12,532 bases of DNA from Haemophilus parahaemolyticus (lineage in GTDB: Bacteria; Pseudomonadota; Gammaproteobacteria; Enterobacterales; Pasteurellaceae): NCBI RefSeq assembly GCF_018373095.1, contig NZ_JAHAHT010000048.1, forward strand, positions 1 to 12,532, given 5' to 3'. Every line of letters starts with the position of its first letter. Position 1 is the first letter of the stretch. Below the pieces are notes generated by a model. It did not search any database, was not told where the DNA came from, and saw nothing but the letters and a program-made list of their open reading frames with translations. Positions 7,247 through 12,532 of this stretch are shown here, in pieces. The translations under genes were made by a program, and so were the position numbers.

Positions 7247-7756
7247 ATGAAATTATTGCAATCTTTAGCAATTTTAAGTTTATCCTCTCTTTTTATAACA
7301 AATAGTGCTATTGCTGTAGAAAAAATACAAGCTAATCAAAAGCCAGCTCAAGCCTCTACTCAAGCACCTAAAAAAGATGTTAAGTTAGAGCAATTTAATA
7401 AAAATGTTGGTGTTCGCTTTATAGAGCGAGGATTACAACCAAATGAAAATAACCAATCAGTAATAACTTTAACTTATACTATTGAAAATAAAGGTAAAAA
7501 TAAGATTAAATCACTGAACTGGATTTCTGCTTATGAAGTTAATAATGAAGCGTTCTATTTACGTGATATCCCAATTAATTTTGAGCCAGCTTTAGATTCA
7601 GGGAAAAAAATTAATGTAACAATTACGATTCCTGTATCTGAATTACCAAAACAAGCACAACAATTATTTACTAGCAAAGAAGCACATATTCTTGCTGTAA
7701 ATGGCGCAAAAAATGTTGCTTTCTCAAATGGTAAAAAAATTGTTGTTTCAAAATAA
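7247..7756 (+). CDS. Predicted secreted or periplasmic protein of unknown function
   Basis: A 169-residue protein with a clear Sec signal peptide: MK, a hydrophobic stretch at about 3-16 and a likely signal peptidase I site after the AIA at 21-23. A Q/A/K/P-rich linker (about 25-45) is followed by a soluble domain of about 120 residues rich in alternating polar and hydrophobic residues (for example VITLTYTIENKG near 72-83 and KINVTITIPVSELP near 120-133), which suggests a beta-sandwich fold. There are no cysteines in the mature part and no lipobox. The ribosome binding site is strong (AGGAG at 7235-7239, 7-base spacer). The DNA is conspicuously AT-rich, with A- or T-ending codons preferred, unlike corB or ypjD. 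It ends in its own terminator. I do not recognise the family; an FxLYD- or DUF4352-like fold is a guess from the strand pattern. Confidence 0.8.
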   Translation: MKLLQSLAILSLSSLFITNSAIAVEKIQANQKPAQASTQAPKKDVKLEQFNKNVGVRFIERGLQPNENNQSVITLTYTIENKGKNKIKSLNWISAYEVNNEAFYLRDIPINFEPALDSGKKINVTITIPVSELPKQAQQLFTSKEAHILAVNGAKNVAFSNGKKIVVSK

Positions 7757-7763
7757 TAAAATA

Positions 7764-7795
7764 AAAGCCTTGACTCTATGAGTTAAGGTTTTTTT
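7764..7795 (+). terminator. Rho-independent terminator after the secreted-protein gene
   Basis: CCTTGACTC (7768-7776) pairs with GAGTTAAGG (7780-7788), nine pairs including one G-U, around a 3-base loop, followed by seven Ts (7789-7795). It lies 11 bases after the stop codon at 7754-7756 and closes the group that begins with ypjD. Confidence 0.88.
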
Positions 7796-8070
7796 ATCTT
7801 TTACAAAAATCTTATTAATTCACTTATCTTTCCTTGCCTGAAGTGGAAAATTCGTGAGTAATTTGGGGCAGGTTATGGCTAAATTAATGTGAGATCTATT
7901 ATTGGGATATTTAGATACGCACAGTTTTATGATTTAGGAGCACTTACGTAGATATTTTCTGTATAAGAACTCTTCTTTAATGGATCAGGAAACCCTGCTC
8001 AATCATCTCATTTTCAGTGGTAAAATCAGCTATAGAAAAGATGATTAACGGTAAAAATCGGGAGAAAAAA
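7796..8070. other. Gene-poor stretch before the MOSC gene
   Basis: With the terminator before it, this makes 314 bases without an intact gene. On the plus strand one frame (7842-8048) is open apart from TGA at 7890 and TAG at 7935, then ends in TAA at 8046; its hypothetical product (for example LLLGYLDTHSFM, then EHLRRYFLYKNSSLMDQE) is not one I recognise. It may be a decayed gene or chance. No RNA gene, long inverted repeat or clear promoter is visible, although a promoter for the MOSC gene is presumably here. The ribosome binding site GGGAG (8060-8064) at its right end decides the MOSC start. Confidence 0.5.
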
Positions 8071-8733
8071 ATGACAGCAGAAGTATTAGCAATGAAAATT
8101 GGTTTGGTGGAAAAGATTACTTTTACCGATGGTACAACACTTGAAAGTGCGATTCGCAAGCAGCCTGTCGAGCAAATGATTGTCACTGAGATGGGTGCGG
8201 AGGGTAATGATGTTGGTTTAAAAGCACATCATGGCGGTGTGGATAAAGCCCTTTTCTTTATGGCTGATAAAACGTTCGAGCATCTTACGAACTTGATTGG
8301 CAAAGATTTTGGCTGGCAAGGTAGAGCAATGTATGGTGAAAATTTCATCGTTTCAGGCTTAGATGAGCATAACGTTTGTGTGGGTGATCACTATCAAATT
8401 GGTGAGGTAATTGTGGAGGTTTCCCAACCGCGTAAACCTTGCGAGCGCTTATCGCTCAACAGTGAACATTCTGATACTCAAAAACTCGTGCGTGAAAAAG
8501 GTTTAACTGGCTGGTATATCCGCGTTATTCAAACGGGCATTTGCAAAAAAGGTGATAAAATTCACCGCTTACAACAGCCATATCCAACACTCACCATTAT
8601 GCATTTAAACCAGCTCGCGGCTCAAAAACCCAATGAAGCAATGAAGGCTGATTTAGAAACAGCGTTGAGCTGTGAGGTATTAGCTGAGGCGTTTAAGCGA
8701 ACATTGAGAAATCAATTGAGTCGAATTAAATAA
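8071..8733 (+). CDS. MOSC-domain protein, YiiM-like
   Basis: A 220-residue cytosolic protein with a MOSC (molybdenum cofactor sulfurase C-terminal) domain. Key positions are HHGGVDKA at 53-60, YGENF at 88-92, and SQPRKPC at 118-124, where C124 is the family's conserved cysteine thought to bind the molybdenum-cofactor sulfur or metal. Related E. coli YiiM and YcbX are implicated in reduction of N-hydroxylated bases such as 6-N-hydroxylaminopurine. The overall layout, including the C-terminal helical segment after residue 175, is YiiM-like. The frame is open from a GTG at 8017, but the ATG at 8071 has GGGAG six bases upstream and I use it; a later ATG at 8092 is less well placed. It converges on the SLC13 gene through a shared terminator. 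Confidence 0.9.
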   Translation: MTAEVLAMKIGLVEKITFTDGTTLESAIRKQPVEQMIVTEMGAEGNDVGLKAHHGGVDKALFFMADKTFEHLTNLIGKDFGWQGRAMYGENFIVSGLDEHNVCVGDHYQIGEVIVEVSQPRKPCERLSLNSEHSDTQKLVREKGLTGWYIRVIQTGICKKGDKIHRLQQPYPTLTIMHLNQLAAQKPNEAMKADLETALSCEVLAEAFKRTLRNQLSRIK

Positions 8734-8736
8734 CAA

Positions 8737-8771
8737 AAAAGCTGAAATGAATATGCTTCATTTCAGCTTTT
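8737..8771. terminator. Bidirectional terminator between the converging MOSC and SLC13 genes
   Basis: A perfect 15-bp inverted repeat, 8737-8751 against 8757-8771, with a 5-base loop (tatgc). The stem has a GCTGAAATGA core with an A-run on its left and a T-run on its right, so both converging transcripts meet a U-tract. It begins 3 bases after the MOSC stop and ends 3 bases before the SLC13 stop. Confidence 0.93.
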
Positions 8772-8774
8772 ACT

Positions 8775-10661
8775 TTATTGCAATGGAAACAACACAGGCA
8801 CGAGTAACACTGTTGCAAACATCACGATAATCGTAAATGGTACGCCAATTTTTACAAAGTCACCAAATCGATAGCCTGCAGGCCCGATTACCATCGTATT
8901 CACTGGTGAGGAAATCGGAGTCATAAATGCCGCAGAAGAGGCAATTGCAACCACCATTACCAATGCCGTTGGTGAGTAGCCTAGCTGTTTGGCAATTTCA
9001 ATCGCAATCGGTGCCATTAAAATGGCAGTTGCGGTGTTGGAGATAAAGAGCCCAACCACTGCGGTTAAGGCAAATAAACCAAGCAGAATAAAGAATGGGC
9101 TGGTGGTTGCACCGCCTGTTATTTGGATAAACTCTTCTACCATCAAGCTTACTCCGCCAGTTTTTTGCATTGCAATGGAAAATGGCATCATTCCAACAAT
9201 CAAGATCAAGCTTGGAATATGAATCGAAGCATAGGCTGATTTCATATCAATACAGCGGAATTTACCAAGTAATAAACAGCCAATGAGTGCTGCAATTACA
9301 TTTGGCACAACGCCTGTGACCATCAGCAAGACCATCACGAATACAGAGAAAATGGCGTGTGGTGCTTGGCTAGCAGCGGGTACAGCTTGTTTGCTTTCTT
9401 TTGGTAGAGTGAGCAAGAAGAAATCTTTACGATTTTGCATCAGCATTTCAATTTTCGACCAAATACCAATCACAAGCAAAATATCGCCCGATTTAATCGT
9501 TTCATTCAGTAAGTTATCTTGCAAAATGCTTTTATCTCGTTTAATTCCGATAATACTTACACCATAACGCGAGCGGAAACCCAAATTGCTAATTGCACGC
9601 CCAACGCTTTCGGTTTCAGGTTTAACAGCGAGTTCAGCCATTCCAACTGACTTCGCGTGGGTAGAAAAATAGCTGCCTTTTAGCTCAATCCGTTGCAGTT
9701 TGAATTGCTCACACAACGCTTCAAATTTAGCTTCGCCAATGCTAATATCCATCAACAAAATATCTTTTTTCTGCAACTGCGTATTGCCAAAAGCGGCAAG
9801 CGTGAGGTGGCTAAAGTTTTTAAAACGTTGCACGGCAATCACGTTCATTTGATAGAGCGAACGTAGTTTAAGTTCATCGATCGTTTTACCAATAAAAGGC
9901 GAATCTGCAGCTAAAATGACCATTTTGGCACGCCCGTTAAGCTGATATTCCTTAATCAATTTCGCCATAGAATCATCGCTATGATTGGGCGAGCTAGAAG
10001 TGATTTTATCGTCGTTTAACCAATGACGAGCCACGAGCATATATAGAATTGCTAAAATCAGTACCACAATGCCAATCGGTGTAAAACTGAAAAAGTGGAA
10101 GCCGTGGTAGCCATCTTTGATTAACTCTGAATGAGTAACAAGGTTCGGTGCGGTGGCAATCAAGGTCATCATTCCGCTAATCAGCCCCGACATACTGAGC
10201 GGCATCATCAAGCGGCGTGGCGAAATGTTCATTCCTGCACAGATTGCTAACACGACAGGGATGAAGATCGCTACAATGCCAGTTGAGCTCATAAAAGATC
10301 CTAGCAAGCCAATTGAGAGCATCAGCAAGATCAATAGCTTGGTTTCATTTGCTCCTGCCACTTGCATCAGCCAGTCGCTAATCATATTTGCTACCCCCGT
10401 GCGTGCCAAACCTTCACTAATAATATAAAGTAAAGCAAGTAAGACGATATTCGGATCGCCCAAGCCAGCAAAAATTTCTTCAGTGGTTAAAATGCCACTC
10501 AAACCAAAACTAAGCATCACCAATAAAGCAACGGTATCCATCCGCAATTTATTCTGGATAAACAATGCAATCGCAATGCCGAGCAAGGCTAAAACAAAAT
10601 AGAGTGGTGGAAAAGTGAGCTGGGGAAAGTGGTTGGAAAATGTTTCAATTAGAGCTGTCAT
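8775..10661 (-). CDS. SLC13/DASS-type permease with two central RCK_C (TrkA-C) domains
   Basis: A 628-residue inner-membrane transporter with hydrophobic blocks at both ends (about 18-210 and 435-627) and a soluble middle (about 212-430). The membrane halves are the inverted repeats of the divalent anion:sodium symporter fold. The second half has the signature SNT at 541-543 and a conserved PISSPVN at 582-588; the equivalent of the first SNT is SST at 125-127. The middle contains two RCK_C-like domains (about 240-310 and 325-410), each ending in a strand such as KKDILLM or SGDILLVIG. Such domains often bind nucleotides or other ligands and gate transport. Bacterial proteins of this layout are usually annotated as SLC13 permeases, with sulfate, other anions or dicarboxylates as proposed substrates; nothing here decides the substrate. 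The ATG at 10661-10659 has no strong ribosome binding site. The neighbouring genes give no metabolic clue. Confidence 0.93.
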   Translation of the reverse strand: MTALIETFSNHFPQLTFPPLYFVLALLGIAIALFIQNKLRMDTVALLVMLSFGLSGILTTEEIFAGLGDPNIVLLALLYIISEGLARTGVANMISDWLMQVAGANETKLLILLMLSIGLLGSFMSSTGIVAIFIPVVLAICAGMNISPRRLMMPLSMSGLISGMMTLIATAPNLVTHSELIKDGYHGFHFFSFTPIGIVVLILAILYMLVARHWLNDDKITSSSPNHSDDSMAKLIKEYQLNGRAKMVILAADSPFIGKTIDELKLRSLYQMNVIAVQRFKNFSHLTLAAFGNTQLQKKDILLMDISIGEAKFEALCEQFKLQRIELKGSYFSTHAKSVGMAELAVKPETESVGRAISNLGFRSRYGVSIIGIKRDKSILQDNLLNETIKSGDILLVIGIWSKIEMLMQNRKDFFLLTLPKESKQAVPAASQAPHAIFSVFVMVLLMVTGVVPNVIAALIGCLLLGKFRCIDMKSAYASIHIPSLILIVGMMPFSIAMQKTGGVSLMVEEFIQITGGATTSPFFILLGLFALTAVVGLFISNTATAILMAPIAIEIAKQLGYSPTALVMVVAIASSAAFMTPISSPVNTMVIGPAGYRFGDFVKIGVPFTIIVMFATVLLVPVLFPLQ

Positions 10662-10697
10662 AATGGTCTAAAATTGGCAATCTTTTTGGGAAATTAT

Positions 10698-10706
10698 ACC
10701 GCTTGT
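10698..10706 (-). repeat. DNA uptake signal sequence, 9-base Apl-type match
   Basis: ACCGCTTGT, the complement of ACAAGCGGT, lies in the 77-base gap between xerC and the SLC13 gene. Other full 9-base matches are at 720-728, 2404-2412 and 11767-11775. The 8-base core CAAGCGGT, in either orientation, is also at 291, 799, 957, 2512, 3101, 3586, 5536 and 12425. Confidence 0.8.
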
Positions 10707-10738
10707 TGGTAAAATTTTGCGTTAAGATTATTCAAAAG

Positions 10739-11659
10739 TCAGGATTTTTTACTATTTTTTCGATGTGCTCGCGGATGTGCTTGGTCGTATACGTGAGCCA
10801 GATGTTGGAAATCTAAATGGGTATAAATTTGGGTTGTTGAAAGGCTACTGTGTCCTAGTAACTCTTGTACCGCACGTAAATCGCCCGAGCCTTCCAACAT
10901 ATGCGTTGCAAAGGAATGGCGGAGTTTATGCGGATTAAGATGGGTTTCCAGCCCCTGTTTTTTGCCCCATTTTTCCATAATCAACTGAATGGAGCGGTGC
11001 GATAATCGCCCTCCATATTTATTTAAAAAAAGGGCATTTTCTTTGGGAGCAAAACAACCTCGCACAGCCAGCCAATTTTCTAACGCTTGTTTTGCTTTCG
11101 AACCCACAGGCACAATCCGCTCTTTGTTCCCTTTCCCAAGCAAACGCACTTCGCCTGCTTGCAAATCTAACTTATCTAAATCTAAGCCTTGCAATTCAGA
11201 CAAACGCAAACCTGAACTATACATCAGCTCCATCATCGCTAAATCGCGTTTTTCAAGCGGTGAATTTGCCTCGACATTTAGCAATTGCGAAAGTTGTTCC
11301 GCCTCCACATTTTTTGGCAAATGTTTTGGCTGCTTTGGTGCTTTTACGCCTACCGCAGGATTCACGCTGATTTCCCCCATTTTTAAAAGATAGGCAAACC
11401 ATTGACGCAACACGACCAACCTCAAGCCAATACTTTTGGCACTCAACCCTTGTTTATGGCTTTGGCTTAACAACCAACGTACGGTTGAGCTATCTATATC
11501 CAACCAAGATTGGACTTGCTCACGATCAAGCAATTCACAAATGGAAAACAACTGGCGCTGGTAATTTTTGAGCGTATGGGGACTAACCTGTTTTTCAAGG
11601 CGAAGAAAGTCCCAGTAAGGGACGGTTTGTTGGAATAAAGGATTCGTTGTGCTTGGCAT
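10739..11659 (-). CDS. xerC: Tyrosine recombinase XerC
   Basis: XerC, with XerD, resolves chromosome dimers at the dif site during cell division. The 306-residue protein has the N-terminal SAM-like core-binding domain (about 10-100) and the C-terminal catalytic domain. All catalytic residues are present: R152 in SSGLRLSEL, K176 in GKGNKER, H244 and R247 in NPHKLRHSFATH, H270 in ELLGHSS and the nucleophile Y279 in TTQIYTH. The length and the basic C-terminal tail are normal for XerC, and the N-terminal sequence (FLRLEKQVSPHTLKNYQRQL) is XerC-like rather than XerD-like, which I judge from memory. The ATG at 11659-11657 lacks a clear Shine-Dalgarno. It lies downstream of the 95-residue gene on the same strand, separated by an intergenic inverted repeat. 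Confidence 0.96.
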   Translation of the reverse strand: MPSTTNPLFQQTVPYWDFLRLEKQVSPHTLKNYQRQLFSICELLDREQVQSWLDIDSSTVRWLLSQSHKQGLSAKSIGLRLVVLRQWFAYLLKMGEISVNPAVGVKAPKQPKHLPKNVEAEQLSQLLNVEANSPLEKRDLAMMELMYSSGLRLSELQGLDLDKLDLQAGEVRLLGKGNKERIVPVGSKAKQALENWLAVRGCFAPKENALFLNKYGGRLSHRSIQLIMEKWGKKQGLETHLNPHKLRHSFATHMLEGSGDLRAVQELLGHSSLSTTQIYTHLDFQHLAHVYDQAHPRAHRKNSKKS

Positions 11660-11696
11660 AAATTTGTTATTTAAAAGATTACTTCGCCTCTATGCT

Positions 11697-11810
11697 TGTG
11701 GAGGAGACTGTTTCAAAGCAACGGAGGAGGGATTGTAGTGGAGTTGCAAAAAATGAGCCAAATTAGACCGCTTGTTTTTCCGCCCTCCGCCTTCGGCCTC
11801 TCCCTCCACA
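11697..11810. repeat. Imperfect inverted repeat with a uptake signal sequence, upstream of xerC
   Basis: The outer arms TGTGGAGG (11697-11704) and CCTCCACA (11803-11810) are perfectly complementary, and a second block, CGGAGGAGGG (11722-11731) against CCCTCCG (11783-11789), pairs with a 3-base bulge. The G/A-rich left arm and C/T-rich right arm contrast with the AT-rich flanks. A full 9-base USS (11767-11775) sits inside the right half. The element fills most of the 164-bp gap between xerC and the upstream 95-residue gene, and could be a small dispersed intergenic repeat or a structured leader of the xerC message; which one cannot be told from one copy. Confidence 0.5.
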
Positions 11811-11823
11811 GAAAGAAAGCTAA

Positions 11824-12111
11824 TTATGCAAGATTTAACTGCCCAATCTTCACGCCCACATTTCCCAATGTAACAGGGCTTAAATATTGACCTAAGAACT
11901 CGAAAAGCTCGTCTAATTCGGTGAATTGACGTTGTACTTTCACATCATCTTCCACTTTACGCACGAATTCATAAATCGCTTTGCCGTTCTCAATTTTTGC
12001 TTCAAGCGTAAGATAAACAGTTTCGAAAAAATGGTTTACATTGCCTTCCTCACCTGGGTCACTCACGCGAACATTCCAGTTATTGCTAAATAAAATTTCA
12101 GTTTTTGACAT
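11824..12111 (-). CDS. Small conserved protein of unknown function
   Basis: A 95-residue acidic, soluble protein without a signal peptide or membrane segment, beginning MSKTEILFSNNWNVRVS. An ordered alternation (TVYLTLEAKIENGKAIYEF near 31-49) suggests a mainly beta N-terminal part, followed by a helical acidic segment (FTELDELFEFLGQYL). The ATG at 12111-12109 has an ideal AAGGA (complement of 12119-12123) 7 bases upstream; an in-frame ATG 39 bases further upstream lies inside the glyS hairpin and is rejected. From memory it resembles Pasteurellaceae-restricted proteins annotated as DUF5377, unverified. It lies directly downstream of glyS and may be expressed by readthrough of the weak hairpin between them. 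No function can be assigned. Confidence 0.82.
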   Translation of the reverse strand: MSKTEILFSNNWNVRVSDPGEEGNVNHFFETVYLTLEAKIENGKAIYEFVRKVEDDVKVQRQFTELDELFEFLGQYLSPVTLGNVGVKIGQLNLA

Positions 12112-12141
12112 TGTGTTTTCCTTCTTATTTTGGGGTAAATG

Positions 12142-12165
12142 AAAGGGCAATTTTCATTGCCCTTT
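12142..12165 (-). terminator. Hairpin after glyS, probable weak terminator
   Basis: AAAGGGCAA (12142-12150) pairs perfectly with TTGCCCTTT (12157-12165) around a 6-base loop, 6 bases downstream of the glyS stop. On the minus strand the stem is followed by CATTT rather than a clean T-run, so termination may be partial and leave some transcription for the 95-residue gene downstream. Confidence 0.55.
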
Positions 12166-12171
12166 GTGTTT

Positions 12172-12532
12172 TTATTGTAAAACAGAAATATCCGCTACTT
12201 GTAAGAACAAGCCTTGCAACGTATTTAAAATCGCTAAGCGATTTTGGCGTAATGCTGGATCTTCAGAATTTACCATTACGTTATCAAAGAAATTGTCTAC
12301 TGGCGTGCGTAAGTTCGCTAATTTATCCAATACTGCCGTGTAATCGCCTTGTGCGATAAGCGGTTGGACTTCAGTGCGTAATGCTAGTACCGCTTCAGCA
12401 AGGGCTTTTTCTGCGGGCTCTACGCAAGCGGTCAAATTGATCTCGCCAATTGCAGCATCCGCTTTGGCTAAGATGTTACTTACACGTTTATTTGCTGCTG
12501 CTAACGCTTCCGCTGAATCTAAAGTACGGAAG
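12172..12532 (-). CDS. glyS: Glycyl-tRNA synthetase beta subunit, C-terminal part (5' end outside window)
   Basis: The frame is open from the right edge (one base of a codon, then F-R-T-L-D) to the TAA at 12174-12172, giving the last 119 residues of GlyS. The sequence aligns closely with the end of E. coli GlyS: FRTLDSAEALAAANKRVSNI at the start, NLRTPVDNFFDNVMV near 75-90 and the terminal LFLQVADISVLQ. This C-terminal region is the DALR-like anticodon-binding helical domain of the alpha2-beta2 enzyme that charges tRNA-Gly. A TTG near 12435 that would open a short frame is only an internal leucine codon. A USS core lies at 12425-12432 in the coding sequence. glyQ and the rest of glyS are expected to the right. 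Confidence 0.96.
   Translation of the reverse strand, partial: FRTLDSAEALAAANKRVSNILAKADAAIGEINLTACVEPAEKALAEAVLALRTEVQPLIAQGDYTAVLDKLANLRTPVDNFFDNVMVNSEDPALRQNRLAILNTLQGLFLQVADISVLQ

Noticed and set aside
7888..7912. TGTGA half-site considered as a CRP-binding site upstream of the MOSC gene
   Set aside because: The expected second half (TCACA after six bases) is absent.
8017..8070. An 18-residue extension of the MOSC protein from a GTG at 8017
   Set aside because: There is no ribosome binding site before the GTG, whereas GGGAG precedes the ATG at 8071 with a 6-base spacer and family members start close to there.
1..12532. Search by eye for tRNA, rRNA, CRISPR repeats, insertion-sequence ends, prophage or toxin-antitoxin genes
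   Set aside because: No tRNA T-loop pattern, regularly spaced repeat, transposase-like protein or paired small toxin-antitoxin frames were seen. XerC is the housekeeping recombinase and not evidence of an integrated element.

Overview
The window looks like ordinary chromosomal sequence from a member of the Pasteurellaceae on the Actinobacillus / Mannheimia side of the family. Two things point there. First, the encoded proteins (MutL, ProA, KdsD, YpjD, CorB, XerC, GlyS) are gamma-proteobacterial. Second, the DNA is peppered with the 8-mer CAAGCGGT, in either orientation, which is the core of the 'Apl-type' DNA uptake signal sequence (USS); I count 12 copies in 12.5 kb where chance alone would give fewer than one. 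The species cannot be fixed from this window.

Layout, left to right. At the extreme left edge a minus-strand gene begins (strong Shine-Dalgarno, eight codons visible) and runs out of the window. A strong hairpin terminator separates it from mutL (minus strand, mismatch repair). mutL is divergent from proA (plus strand, proline synthesis), which is followed by kdsD (plus strand, first enzyme of Kdo synthesis for lipopolysaccharide). A 220-bp gap with two hairpins and a short direct repeat follows. Next comes a plus-strand group: ypjD (cytochrome-assembly-like membrane protein), corB (CNNM/CorC-type ion transporter), a 105-residue cytosolic protein of unknown function and a 169-residue secreted protein of unknown function, closed by a terminator. 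The last gene is AT-rich and low in recognisable similarity.

After a 314-bp gene-poor stretch there is a MOSC-domain protein (plus strand), converging through a shared hairpin terminator on a minus-strand SLC13-type permease that carries two RCK_C-like domains. Further right, all on the minus strand, are xerC (chromosome dimer resolution), an intergenic imperfect inverted repeat carrying a USS, a 95-residue protein of unknown function, and the 3' end of glyS, whose start lies beyond the window.

The genes are mostly unrelated housekeeping functions (DNA repair, proline, outer-membrane sugar, ion transport, translation, recombination); the only pairing with a likely shared context is ypjD-corB, which is also adjacent in E. 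coli. Several start codons were moved from the longest possible frame to a downstream start with a better ribosome binding site. I see no RNA gene, CRISPR array, insertion sequence, prophage or defence system, and nothing that amounts to a new multi-gene system. The most interesting material is non-coding: USS pairs used as hairpins, repeat-like intergenic elements, and a USS-free 5-kb block around the AT-rich small genes.
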